Below are positions 1 through 7,381 of a stretch of 31,298 nt of DNA, one piece after another. Numbering within the stretch: the stretch's first letter is position 1; each line of letters opens with the position of its first letter. The translations under genes were made by a program, and so were the position numbers. Under the pieces are notes generated by a model that did not search any database, was not told the origin of the DNA, and saw only the letters and a program-made list of their open reading frames with translations. The DNA comes from a virus. The DNA is taken from positions 1 to 31,298 of IMG/VR virus record IMGVR_UViG_3300022818_000131; one strand, written 5' to 3'.

Positions 1-1
1 G

Positions 2-79
2 GTCACTCGCAAAGAGCAGGCTCTGTTGAAATGTATTTTAGCTCAATTTGGGAAGATGTTTCCCGAGGTGGAAACTTGA
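2..79 (+). CDS. C-terminal end of an unknown gene (partial)
   Basis: An open frame enters from the left edge and stops at TGA 77-79, giving 25 residues ending in KMFPEVET. It lies on the same strand as the terminase genes and its last residues are charged and helical in character. There is too little sequence to name it. It could also be chance, since any 26-codon open frame is possible at an edge. Confidence 0.3.
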   Translation, partial: VTRKEQALLKCILAQFGKMFPEVET

Positions 80-111
80 TCTGCGAAACCAGTACGAAAA
101 TCCAGGGAACC

Positions 112-120
112 GATATATAA
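112..120 (+). promoter_or_regulatory. TATA box upstream of the terminase genes
   Basis: The sequence GATATATAA is a good archaeal TATA element. Transcription would begin about 25 nt downstream, near 142, leaving a short leader with the Shine-Dalgarno-like AGGTG at 153-157 before the ATG at 166. Confidence 0.5.
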
Positions 121-165
121 GGGGAACGCATTTTATTATTATATTTGATATCAGGTGTTTAATGC

Positions 166-585
166 ATGGCAGCCCCGAGGAAAAAGAGAAATAAAGAAAT
201 TCTAAAAAATTCTAAGGTTTTTAAGTGGACGCCTGCACGAAGAAAAGCCGCAGAAATGTTATCGACGGGCTTATATACATTTGAACAAATCCAAACAGAA
301 CTCAGAATTACTACACCTACCCTATGGGAATGGAAACTTAATACTATTTTTTTAGACGAAGTTGATAGACTTACATTAGAAATTCGGGCAATCAATAGAG
401 CTGGGCGGATCCGTGAAGCTCTCCATGGGTTGGAAATGAAAAGGCATAATATTTCAGTAGATCGAGACACGTTTTTAGATTATCTGGAGTTTCTGACGAA
501 GATTTCCCCTACCGATACTAAAAGCTCGGATGATAAACTTAAGGCCCTGATTGATGCTATCATGTTGGGTTCGAGGAAATCCTGA
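166..585 (+). CDS. Terminase small subunit (putative)
   Basis: The protein has 139 aa with a very basic N-terminus (AAPRKKRNKE) and a helix-turn-helix-like segment at about residues 25-60 (ARRKAAEML, then FEQIQTELRITTPTLWEWK). This is the arrangement of phage TerS proteins of the phBC6A51-type HTH class, which bind the packaging site and load the large subunit. It ends one base before the large terminase start at 587, so the two are coupled. AGGTG at 153-157 supports the ATG at 166; another ATG at 162 is in a different frame. The identification rests mainly on position and the HTH pattern; specific catalytic residues are not expected in this family. Confidence 0.72.
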   Translation: MAAPRKKRNKEILKNSKVFKWTPARRKAAEMLSTGLYTFEQIQTELRITTPTLWEWKLNTIFLDEVDRLTLEIRAINRAGRIREALHGLEMKRHNISVDRDTFLDYLEFLTKISPTDTKSSDDKLKALIDAIMLGSRKS

Positions 586-586
586 T

Positions 587-1867
587 ATGGCGTTTAAAGC
601 CGGGGAATTTTCCCCTAAACAGAAAGATGTGATGGCCAATTGTGACGAAACACTCAATTTGCTTGAAGGAGCTGTTCGGTCTGGTAAAACGGTATGTTCA
701 ATTGTTTCTTTTCTCAAACTCATTGTAACCAATCCATCCGGCAACGTTCTTTTCGTCGGAAAAACCGATCGTACTCTTTATCGAAATATCCTCAGGCCAA
801 TTGAAGAAATGATAGGCGCTGATTATTTCAAGTTCCGCCGTGGGACTGGAGAAGGCGAGATTTTTGGCAGGACGTTTGATACAGCCGGTGCAAACGATGA
901 ACGAGCTTATACCAAGATTCAAGGGATGACTCTTGCGCTTGCGTATGGCGACGAATTGACATCGTGGCCGGAGTCTTTCTTTCAGATGCTCATATCTCGG
1001 TTGTCAGACCCAGGTGCGCGTTTCGTTGGTACGATGAATCCCGAAGGTCCATATCATTGGATGAAAACCAAATTCCTTGAACGAGAACACGAATTATCGT
1101 TGGAGTCTTGGCATTTTATCCTTGAGGATAATTATAATTTAGATGCGAAATACGTTGAGAATCTCAAAAAGTTTTACACTGGATTGTATTATAAACGATA
1201 CATCTTAGGACAGTGGGTGCTTGCAGAAGGAGCTATCTATGATATGTTCTCCGAGGAAAGACATGTTAAAGAAGTATCTCCTGATTTATGGCATGGTATC
1301 ACCATAAAACACGTATCGGTCGACTATGGTACGTCAAACAAATGTGTGTTTCAGCTCTGGGGAAATAACGGTTATACTCGTTATTTGAAAAAGGAGTATT
1401 GTTATGACTCCAAAGAAGCTGGAAGGCAGAAAACGGATAGTGAGTATGCTGATGATCTGATCCAGTTCATGGGCAACGAAGTCATACAATCTATAATCGT
1501 TGATCCATCCGCGGCTTCTTTTAAAACTGAACTCGAAAAACGTGGATTATATATTATGGATGCAGATAATGAAGTCCTTGACGGAATAAGGGAAGTTGCG
1601 AGCGAGTTAGCACAGGGACATATACAGATTGATCCCACTTGCTCGAATTGTATTAAAGAATTCACTGGATACCTTTGGGATACGCGGGCGAGTGAACGCG
1701 GTGAGGACAAACCCATTAAACAGAATGATCACAGCATGGATTCGCTCAGGTATTATACAAAGTCTATACAGTTATACACATACTTAAAGGATCCAAAACC
1801 ACACGGGTATGTGGGGTATTCATATAACCCGTCTTATAAATCAAATGATCCGTTTGATGACTTCTGA
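587..1867 (+). CDS. terL: Terminase large subunit (PBSX-type, ATPase plus nuclease)
   Basis: This is the 426-aa packaging motor. Visible motifs are Walker A GAVRSGKT (residues 28-35), Walker B ending in D122-E123 within LALAYGDELTSW, and the coupling motif GTMNPEGP (148-155). The RNase H-like nuclease domain begins near residue 240 with D246 in SVDYGT, then D306 in IIVDPSAAS and D385 in DHSMDSLRYY, so all three metal-binding acids are present. It translocates DNA into the prohead and cuts it. I chose ATG 587 because GAGGA at 573-577 lies 9 nt upstream and the conserved region starts at once; an ATG at 551 lies inside the small subunit gene. Length is typical for the family. The gene is 17 kb from the portal gene, unlike most related genomes. 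Confidence 0.95.
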   Translation: MAFKAGEFSPKQKDVMANCDETLNLLEGAVRSGKTVCSIVSFLKLIVTNPSGNVLFVGKTDRTLYRNILRPIEEMIGADYFKFRRGTGEGEIFGRTFDTAGANDERAYTKIQGMTLALAYGDELTSWPESFFQMLISRLSDPGARFVGTMNPEGPYHWMKTKFLEREHELSLESWHFILEDNYNLDAKYVENLKKFYTGLYYKRYILGQWVLAEGAIYDMFSEERHVKEVSPDLWHGITIKHVSVDYGTSNKCVFQLWGNNGYTRYLKKEYCYDSKEAGRQKTDSEYADDLIQFMGNEVIQSIIVDPSAASFKTELEKRGLYIMDADNEVLDGIREVASELAQGHIQIDPTCSNCIKEFTGYLWDTRASERGEDKPIKQNDHSMDSLRYYTKSIQLYTYLKDPKPHGYVGYSYNPSYKSNDPFDDF

Positions 1868-1961
1868 ATTCTTTTTCTCAATGCTTATACGCAAAACTGT
1901 ATATTTCCGGGAAACGTTCATATTATTTTCCGAGATCAATAAATACAAATACAACAAGTTC

Positions 1962-1970
1962 TTTTTATAA
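1962..1970 (+). promoter_or_regulatory. TATA box of the DUF1699 gene
   Basis: TTTTTATAA lies 45 nt before the ATG at 2015, in the 147-nt gap after the terminase. A start near 1993 would leave a leader of about 20 nt that carries the GGAGCTT box at 2003-2009. The rest of the gap (1868-1960) holds a T-rich stretch after the terminase stop and nothing else I can name. Confidence 0.45.
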
Positions 1971-2014
1971 TGTACTTCTTGCGAATTTTCAGTTAAACCT
2001 TCGGAGCTTGTAAT

Positions 2015-2485
2015 ATGAAAATAAGAGTTGTATCCAAAAGAGAGGAAATACCATTCGTAGACCCAAAGGAAATTATAGTCCACCTGGCATTTAGACCGAA
2101 AAATGAGGACATCCTGAATTTAGTTAAAGCCTGTCCTAAAATTGAAGCCATCCAAGTGCCCGCCTCCTACATAGGAAGTGTCTCAAAATCAATAAAAGTA
2201 TTCCTTGACATGGAGAGAATACAGCTTATAGAAGGGACGGTATGGGGTCACCGGACAGACCGATGTGATTCATACACGATTCCGTTGTCACTGACAACAC
2301 GGATAACAGAAATGAGAGTAGACGGTGTTGTCTCGAAAACGATAGAGGAACGAATAGTACAAGAGTTCAAGATCGATGCTGGGATGGTTGGTTTTATTAT
2401 GGAATCCTTACCAACGACTCGTCACGGTTCGGTGAAAGAGGAAGGAAGCTCTTATGCTTTAGATATGAGAAGTTCACTAAAATAA
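2015..2485 (+). CDS. DUF1699 family protein
   Basis: The 156-aa protein begins MKIRVVSKREEI and continues with IVHLAFRPKNEDI, then CPKIEAIQVPASY and VWGHRTD. This order matches my memory of DUF1699, a family of unknown function that is abundant in Methanosarcinales chromosomes and rarely seen elsewhere. The C-terminal third (about residue 100 onward) contains a helix-turn-helix-like stretch (KTIEERIVQEFKIDAGMVGFI), so DNA binding or regulation is possible, but this is inference. GGAGCTT at 2003-2009 sits 5 nt before the ATG. It has its own TATA box and a T-rich end, so it looks like a single-gene transcript. It is the best host clue in the window and was probably acquired from a host chromosome. 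Confidence 0.78.
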   Translation: MKIRVVSKREEIPFVDPKEIIVHLAFRPKNEDILNLVKACPKIEAIQVPASYIGSVSKSIKVFLDMERIQLIEGTVWGHRTDRCDSYTIPLSLTTRITEMRVDGVVSKTIEERIVQEFKIDAGMVGFIMESLPTTRHGSVKEEGSSYALDMRSSLK

Positions 2486-2489
2486 GAAT

Positions 2490-2516
2490 TGATTTTTAAT
2501 ATTTTTAATATTTTTC
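2490..2516 (+). terminator. T-rich terminator after the DUF1699 gene
   Basis: Three T5 runs separated by AATA occur just after the DUF1699 stop codon, followed by another T8 run near 2537-2544. Archaeal RNA polymerase terminates at such T clusters without needing a hairpin. Confidence 0.5.
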
Positions 2517-2566
2517 AAAGCGGAATCAGAATACTCTTTTTTTTCATCACTTTCCTCACAAAAAAT

Positions 2567-2575
2567 ATTTATATC
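2567..2575 (+). promoter_or_regulatory. TATA box of the first beta-helix gene
   Basis: ATTTATATC preceded by an A-rich BRE-like stretch lies about 70 nt before the ATG at 2643. The predicted transcript would start near 2597 and include GGAGCTT at 2628-2634. Confidence 0.5.
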
Positions 2576-2642
2576 TTATATCATTCTATAATTAACATAA
2601 TATTTTTTGATTGGCTATTCAAACTACGGAGCTTACCCCACA

Positions 2643-4049
2643 ATGAAACAGATAACAGTGAACGCTACCGATTCAAAAGGATTACAGACCGAAATTGATA
2701 AAAACGGTAGTAATCCGGCTGAATTCATTTTAAAAAACAACATGTTGATCAATTCCCTTGTCCGGTTTTATAATTTTGCGGATTTTAATGGGAACGGGAA
2801 AACGCTAACTTTGATGCCGGATGCACCAGTTAGCCCGTTCGGCGAACAAGTACCCATGATTGGGAGCAAAATCGGAACTGGTATAAACGGTCTCAAAATA
2901 CATGATATTATTTTTGAGGGAAACCGAGACCGTCAGTCTAAAGTACCAACTAACATCAGTCACGCAGGCGGGAATAAAAACTGGGGAATTGGTTATCATA
3001 ATTTTATAGGTATAGGAAACCTCAAAACGCCGGTTCCTGCGAATTCGTTGAATTGCGACTTCTATAACCTAACCTTTAATAATAATTTGGGCGATGGAAT
3101 CCGGATTGAAGGTGGGACTAATATTATAGTCCACGATATCAAAGGAAAACGTGGCGGTCATGACATTGTAAATTATGGTCATGTTTCGGGTGGAGAAATC
3201 TATAACGTAGATGTTGCTCTGGCTGTTAATGCCGGGGTGCGTGCCAGATCAGCTAAAAATATAAAAATCCATGACTGTAAAATAAACGGCGGTACAGGAC
3301 TTGCTTATTCTCCCGGTATACAAATCCAGGATCTTTCCTCCGACATTGATATTTACAATAATTATATTTATGGGACTTATGGTCCTGGTATCCAGATTGC
3401 ATGTTCAGTGCCTAATACTGGTTTGGTTACTGTCCGAAATAATTTAATCGTGTCATGCGGTCATATGCCAGCCAGTAATAAAATAGGCGGGGTTGGTGGA
3501 ATTGTTTTTGATGGGTTTAAGGTCGACATCAAAAACAATACGATTTCTGAAAGTTTGGGATATGGAATAAAAGTTGGACCTTATGACGTGAGTTCAACCT
3601 ACAAAAATAACGCCTCCATAAAAAACAATATCATAACTCTTACTAAACCCAGTTTAGCCCCCGGTTTAATGTCAGGCTGTGGAATTGCCGATTTAACTGG
3701 TGGACGATACACCGTTTCTGTGGATGGAAATTGCCAATATGGAAACAAAATGAATCATTATAAAGTAAATTATACAAATGGTATATCTGCTGATCCTCTT
3801 TTTATTGATCCGAAAAATGGAAATTACCACCTTCGGGCCGGCTCTCCTTGTGTGTCATCCGTCGGGGAAGTTGGTAGGTATTCCGGAACGTCAGAAGTTA
3901 CGAAAGGTCCATGTCCCGGAGTTACAATCTTCCGTGATTCAGAAGACGATTTGAGAGCTTATGTGAGAGCATTAAGAGACGCTGGGCACATCGAAGCCGG
4001 CGATGAAATAGAATTTGTCAATGTATCGGGTGGTTTTGAGGTTAATTGA
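2643..4049 (+). CDS. Right-handed parallel beta-helix protein (putative virion spike)
   Basis: The 468-aa protein has no signal peptide. From about residue 80 to 400 it shows the repeating pattern of PbH1/NosD beta-helix coils (LKIHDIIFEG, CDFYNLTFNNN, IKIHDCKINGG, IDIYNNYIYG, VTVRNNLIVS, VDIKNNTISES, ASIKNNIITL), and near the end the common closing segment DPLFIDPKNGNYHLRAGSPC. Such proteins bind or cleave polysaccharides in viral spikes. The absence of a signal peptide favours a virion component over a secreted host-type protein. The last 60 residues are acidic and non-repetitive. I chose ATG 2643 because GGAGCTT (2628-2634) lies 8 nt upstream; the ATG at 2607 would precede this site. No catalytic residues can be assigned. 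Confidence 0.78.
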   Translation: MKQITVNATDSKGLQTEIDKNGSNPAEFILKNNMLINSLVRFYNFADFNGNGKTLTLMPDAPVSPFGEQVPMIGSKIGTGINGLKIHDIIFEGNRDRQSKVPTNISHAGGNKNWGIGYHNFIGIGNLKTPVPANSLNCDFYNLTFNNNLGDGIRIEGGTNIIVHDIKGKRGGHDIVNYGHVSGGEIYNVDVALAVNAGVRARSAKNIKIHDCKINGGTGLAYSPGIQIQDLSSDIDIYNNYIYGTYGPGIQIACSVPNTGLVTVRNNLIVSCGHMPASNKIGGVGGIVFDGFKVDIKNNTISESLGYGIKVGPYDVSSTYKNNASIKNNIITLTKPSLAPGLMSGCGIADLTGGRYTVSVDGNCQYGNKMNHYKVNYTNGISADPLFIDPKNGNYHLRAGSPCVSSVGEVGRYSGTSEVTKGPCPGVTIFRDSEDDLRAYVRALRDAGHIEAGDEIEFVNVSGGFEVN

Positions 4050-4050
4050 A

Positions 4051-4179
4051 ATGGGTAATACCTGTGGTATTTGTCAAAAATATAAACAAGACCAGGACTT
4101 TTATTTATTCGGGGAATGTGGAAAAACAAAAAAATACGTTTCCCCGCATTATTTTTGTGACTATTTTGAGGAGAAATAA
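4051..4179 (+). CDS. Small cysteine-rich protein, possible zinc knuckle
   Basis: The frame encodes 42 aa with four cysteines, C5-x2-C8, C23 and C37 (TCGICQK, GECGK, FCDYF). The spacing could hold one zinc ion. The ATG lies one base after the stop of the beta-helix gene, with GAGGT about 8 nt upstream, so it is likely co-translated. Tiny Cys-rich proteins of this kind are common in phage genomes and have no assigned role. Confidence 0.65.
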   Translation: MGNTCGICQKYKQDQDFYLFGECGKTKKYVSPHYFCDYFEEK

Positions 4180-4181
4180 AC

Positions 4182-4232
4182 ATGTCAAATCCTTATGAAA
4201 ACTTAAATTCCGCACTCGCAGTGATCAAATGA
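4182..4232 (+). CDS. 16-aa mini-ORF coupled to the next gene by an ATGA overlap
   Basis: ATG 4182 follows a strong GAGGAG Shine-Dalgarno site and encodes MSNPYENLNSALAVIK. Its TGA (4230-4232) overlaps the ATG at 4229 of the next gene as ATGA. The next gene has no good ribosome-binding site of its own, so this short frame probably delivers ribosomes to it by termination-reinitiation. The peptide itself may have no function. Confidence 0.5.
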   Translation: MSNPYENLNSALAVIK

Positions 4233-4669
4233 CCCTTGTCACACTTGACACGGAATTGATCGGCGGCGTGCTTGGAGCGATTATATCAGTAATCGTTGCG
4301 GCGTACGGATACCTACAAGCAAAGGGATATATTACAAAATGGAAATCGAAATTATCGATATCCAATGACGTGGCAGAGGAGGTAATAAAACAAAACCACA
4401 GCGCACTTGAAAAACTAAGACTATCTGATGACATTCTTCATATTTTACAGCTACATGCGTCTGATGACACGGGATTGATAGACCCTGACAAACTTATAAT
4501 AGTTTTGGATAACTATAAGAGAATACACGAACTTGTCTCTCTAAAACGTGGGATGACCATGAAAGAGCAAGACGAGGTATGCAGTATCGTATTCAAAATT
4601 CTAGGAGATCATACAGAGTTCAAGGGAAATGAACCGGGTCAACGACCCCATACCCCAAAAATCGGGTAA
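4229..4669 (+). CDS. Small membrane protein with N-terminal transmembrane helix (holin-like candidate)
   Basis: This 146-aa protein has one hydrophobic helix at about residues 10-30 (IGGVLGAIISVIVAAYGYL), followed by a charged, mainly helical cytoplasmic-type domain containing EKLRLSDDILHILQLH and LDNYKRIHELVSLKRG. The segment AYGYLQAKGYIT just after the membrane helix resembles AYGTMKAQGKIT in the next gene, so the two N-termini may be related. Position near a C1 peptidase gene allows a role in membrane permeabilisation, but no known holin family is recognised. A tail- or capsid-associated membrane anchor is the main alternative. Confidence 0.6.
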   Translation: MTLVTLDTELIGGVLGAIISVIVAAYGYLQAKGYITKWKSKLSISNDVAEEVIKQNHSALEKLRLSDDILHILQLHASDDTGLIDPDKLIIVLDNYKRIHELVSLKRGMTMKEQDEVCSIVFKILGDHTEFKGNEPGQRPHTPKIG

Positions 4670-4690
4670 TGAGACTTCAGGAGCTAGAAT

Positions 4691-5032
4691 ATGGATTTTG
4701 AAGAACTAAATCAATGGATAACATTTTTCATAGGAATAGGTGTCGCTCTGGCGACCGCCTATGGAACAATGAAAGCGCAAGGAAAGATAACGTATCCCGC
4801 TGCTTGGGTTGAAGCTGGGAAAGCCCAGATCGCAGCCGATGGCGAGAAAATAAAGGACCTTACAGCGGGTTGCGAGATTGCACAGTATGCCGTAAAAGTA
4901 ACTAATAATATATCACCTCAGGAACTTGAAGTAATTCTTACGGCAGCTCGCAAATACAGTGTAGATGGACTTACAGCCCAGGAAGCCCAGGAATTGGGTA
5001 TAAAGCTAGTCGAAGCTGCAAAAAACAAATGA
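4691..5032 (+). CDS. Small membrane protein, relative of the preceding gene (holin-like candidate)
   Basis: The 113-aa protein has a hydrophobic helix at about residues 8-26 (WITFFIGIGVALATAYG), followed by a helical soluble part with LTAQEAQELGIKLVEAAKNK at the end. The post-membrane segment AYGTMKAQGKIT is like that of the gene before it. GGAGCT at 4680-4685 lies a few bases before the ATG. Small size, one N-terminal membrane helix and charged C-terminus fit class III-like holins in form only. Function is not shown by sequence. Confidence 0.6.
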   Translation: MDFEELNQWITFFIGIGVALATAYGTMKAQGKITYPAAWVEAGKAQIAADGEKIKDLTAGCEIAQYAVKVTNNISPQELEVILTAARKYSVDGLTAQEAQELGIKLVEAAKNK

Positions 5033-5056
5033 AAGAATGTAAATGGAGCTCATCGA

Positions 5057-6220
5057 ATGAAAAATATCATAGTATTACCCGGTCAATCCATTAATAATGC
5101 GATTACATCGGCGCAGTCAGGCGATACTGTTTCTCTTGGTTCTGGGACTTATCAACTATCGTCTGAAAAAGTCATAATGAAAAGCGGCATCCACCTGACG
5201 GGGGAAAGCGTCACTGACACTTTTATCAGAGCAGGACCAAACACAGGCGGTTCCGTTTCCGGCCAAACGTCCGATGGATGGATATACTGTATTGGACTGA
5301 ACGATATCGAGATAAGCAATCTCACGTTCACAAGCACTGCAAGCGGAACAAATGATGGAGGTAGGGGCGAGACTCGAAACTGTATTCTCTTGAAGGGATG
5401 CAGTAACGTCAAAATCCACGACAACAAAGTAATTAGGTATGTTTACAATGACTTTGTGAAATGTCACTCTGGAAACAATGTCCAAGTTTACAACAACTCC
5501 GGGCAATGCGGACATGATTTTGTAGAGTTTCTTACTGGAACGAAGAACAGCCGGGCCTATGGTAACAATATCATCGTCCAAACAAATACAGGTATCAGAT
5601 GTGATGGAGCTTCAAATATTGAACTAGATCACAATACACTGACTGGTGCTGGTGGTACGGGGTGGTGTCTGTTTGAGATGGAGAGTGCGCTCTCGAATAT
5701 TAATATCCACCATAACATTTGCCACGATTATAGGGGTTCATCCGGTAGTTATGTAGTTGCGCCGGTGCATGTATCTGGGTCTGTTAGTGTCCATGATAAT
5801 ATAATTTGGAATTGCGGATCGATTGCATACGGCACAATTACGAACAATACTATCAATCCAACGGATCGAAATATTGCCAATTGGGTAGCAAAAGGGTATG
5901 GTGCTGGATCGTTAGGGAGTATTGAGCCTCCTGTAGTAATACCCGTTGAACCTCCGGTAGTGCCTCCAGTTGTGCCCAAACCAGCTATAGTAACGGTTAC
6001 ATTCAGCGGTACGGGACCATTTGTATGTGCAGCGATAGGGAAGATCGCGAACAATGATCAGGTTATAATAAACAAGGCACTTATTTACGCAAAAGAGAAT
6101 AATTGTTTAGAAGTCCGATTAAACGGGCCTCATTCATATTATATAAGTTCGGGAATTATAAAACCAGATGGGGTGATGTTGTCCGGAGTTAAAGGCGCTC
6201 AGATAATTTGGAACTTCTGA
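5057..6220 (+). CDS. Right-handed beta-helix protein, C-terminally truncated relative of the surface protein at 7382
   Basis: The 387-aa protein lacks a signal peptide. Residues 1-280 form a pectate-lyase-like beta-helix (DTVSLGSGTYQLSSE, MKSGIHLTGE, NVKIHDNKVI, NIELDHNTLTG, NINIHHNICHD). This part is closely related to residues 30-310 of the protein at 7382-10204, including an identical 42-nt DNA run (5279-5320 and 7691-7732). A proline-valine linker follows (EPPVVPPVVPKP), then only the first coils of a second beta-helix before the stop, where the relative continues for 600 residues. GGAGCT at 5045-5050 precedes the ATG. It is probably a virion or spike protein, and its end looks cut. Confidence 0.78.
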   Translation: MKNIIVLPGQSINNAITSAQSGDTVSLGSGTYQLSSEKVIMKSGIHLTGESVTDTFIRAGPNTGGSVSGQTSDGWIYCIGLNDIEISNLTFTSTASGTNDGGRGETRNCILLKGCSNVKIHDNKVIRYVYNDFVKCHSGNNVQVYNNSGQCGHDFVEFLTGTKNSRAYGNNIIVQTNTGIRCDGASNIELDHNTLTGAGGTGWCLFEMESALSNINIHHNICHDYRGSSGSYVVAPVHVSGSVSVHDNIIWNCGSIAYGTITNNTINPTDRNIANWVAKGYGAGSLGSIEPPVVIPVEPPVVPPVVPKPAIVTVTFSGTGPFVCAAIGKIANNDQVIINKALIYAKENNCLEVRLNGPHSYYISSGIIKPDGVMLSGVKGAQIIWNF

Positions 6221-6243
6221 AATGTAAACTATATCTAGGTGCA

Positions 6244-6306
6244 ATGAATAAAAATAAAGAGTTTATTATTATCCCAGTAACAAAACAAAGGAGCTTGGAA
6301 AAATGA
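6244..6306 (+). CDS. 20-aa mini-ORF overlapping the DUF1328-like gene
   Basis: ATG 6244 opens a 20-codon frame whose TGA at 6304-6306 overlaps the start ATG at 6303. AGGTG lies very close upstream. Because the next gene has its own GGAGCTT box inside this frame, coupling is not required here, and the frame may be chance. Confidence 0.22.
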   Translation: MNKNKEFIIIPVTKQRSLEK

Positions 6307-6461
6307 TGGATTTGATAGGACTTGCTGTAACTTTTCTAATATTGGCACTAGTTGCATATATATTGGGCGCTAGGGGATTTGCAGGTTTCTCTGTGGAAAT
6401 TGCGAGGTGGCTTGTCATAATCTTTGTTATACTTGCAATCCTCACGTTTTTCATCAGGTGA
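6303..6461 (+). CDS. DUF1328-like small two-helix membrane protein
   Basis: The frame encodes 52 aa with two hydrophobic helices (about residues 4-22 and 36-50) joined by a glycine-rich turn, [14 protein letters not shown]. The pattern F-L-I-x-A-L-x-A, then G-x-x-G-x-A-G, I-A and F-V-I-L is that of DUF1328 (YtjA-type) proteins, which are short membrane proteins of unknown function in bacteria and archaea. GGAGCTT at 6290-6296 lies 6 nt before the ATG. The gene directly precedes a cysteine peptidase gene, so a role with it in membrane or envelope disruption is possible but unproven. Confidence 0.72.
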   Translation: MMDLIGLAVTFLILALVAYILGARGFAGFSVEIARWLVIIFVILAILTFFIR

Positions 6462-6468
6462 TATTTCT

Positions 6469-7257
6469 ATGACCGCAAAACATACCTTCGGTTGGCTTCC
6501 GGATTTACCGGACGCAAGAGACTACATCTTCAAAACGGCTCGTATTGTTTCCTTACCTTCGTCTGTTGATCTGAGACGAGGATGCAGTGCAATTGAGGAT
6601 CAAGGCAATCTCGGATCTTGCACTAGCCAAGCAGTAGTGGGCGCCTTAGAATTCCTTGAACTCAAAGATGGAGTTACATTCTTTGATTTATCAAGGTTGT
6701 TTGTCTATTATAACACCCGTATCCTAGAACGAACTGTTAAATATGACTCGGGCGCCTCGTTAAGAAACACTGTGAAAGCAGTTGCGAAACAAGGTGTATG
6801 CACTGAAGTAATATACCCTTACATTGAAAAGAAATATAAATTAAAACCTGGTCCGGAATGTTATACTGATGGACTCAAACGAAGGGTCCTTGAGTATTCC
6901 AGGTTGCTCACTCTTCAAGACATGAAAGTTTCTCTTGCTGAAGGTTTTCCTTTTGTATGCGGAATCTCTCTCTATGAATCATTTGAATCTGAGAAAGTGG
7001 CAGAAACCGGGACTGTTAATATGCCCACTCGGAGAGAATCGATGATAGGCGGTCATGCGATTATGGTTTGTGGGTATGATGATAAAACGAGTCGATTTAT
7101 TGTCCGCAATTCATGGGGGACAGATTTTGGTATGGATGGGTACTTTACAATTCTATATAAATATATAACAACTTTAGGAGATGACTTTTGGCAGATAAAA
7201 AGAGGGAGTCAACTATCTCAAGTAAAAGTATCGGGACTAGCTTTCTCCTCAAAATGA
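6469..7257 (+). CDS. Papain-family (C1) cysteine peptidase
   Basis: The 262-aa protein carries the papain catalytic set: Q45 in EDQGNLGSC, nucleophile C51 in GSCTSQAVV, H196 in GGHAIMVCGYDD and N214 in VRNSWGTDFG. The N-terminus FGWLPDLPDARDY is typical of prokaryotic C1A peptidases. No signal peptide or propeptide is seen, so it works in the cytoplasm, in the virion, or outside after membrane opening. In a virus of a host with a protein S-layer it could cut the envelope during entry or release; capsid processing is less likely because a separate prohead protease exists. I chose ATG 6469, 8 nt after AGGTGA, in place of an ATG at 6424 that lies inside the previous gene. Confidence 0.9.
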   Translation: MTAKHTFGWLPDLPDARDYIFKTARIVSLPSSVDLRRGCSAIEDQGNLGSCTSQAVVGALEFLELKDGVTFFDLSRLFVYYNTRILERTVKYDSGASLRNTVKAVAKQGVCTEVIYPYIEKKYKLKPGPECYTDGLKRRVLEYSRLLTLQDMKVSLAEGFPFVCGISLYESFESEKVAETGTVNMPTRRESMIGGHAIMVCGYDDKTSRFIVRNSWGTDFGMDGYFTILYKYITTLGDDFWQIKRGSQLSQVKVSGLAFSSK

Positions 7258-7279
7258 TTAAAGTAATTAATTAAATTGA

Positions 7280-7290
7280 TTTCTTTTTTT
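7280..7290 (+). terminator. T-rich terminator after the peptidase gene
   Basis: TTTCTTTTTTT follows the peptidase stop by about 25 nt. It separates the left viral block from the gene set starting at 7382. Confidence 0.45.
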
Positions 7291-7353
7291 AATCCAAATC
7301 GTGTATCTCGTCGTGTTTGCGTTTCCTATCACGCGGCGGGCGTAACAAATGTA

Positions 7354-7360
7354 TTTATAC
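7354..7360 (+). promoter_or_regulatory. TATA box placing a leaderless start at GTG 7382
   Basis: TTTATAC preceded by an A-rich BRE-like stretch lies inside the first codons of the longest possible frame (ATG 7349). Its centre is about 26 nt before GTG 7382, which is where transcription should begin. The transcript would thus be leaderless and the ATG at 7349 would not be transcribed. Confidence 0.5.
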
Positions 7361-7381
7361 GTACCGGTGTTATTTAATGGC

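Noticed and set aside
2607-2642. ATG at 2607 as start of the beta-helix protein, and the small frame 2489-2698
   Set aside because: The frame from 2489 runs through T-rich terminator and promoter sequence, and GGAGCTT at 2628-2634 places the true start at 2643.
5156-5581. Overlapping - strand frames within the beta-helix gene, and similar ones at 7567-7845
   Set aside because: They recur in both paralogues simply because the sense sequences are related; no start signals are present.
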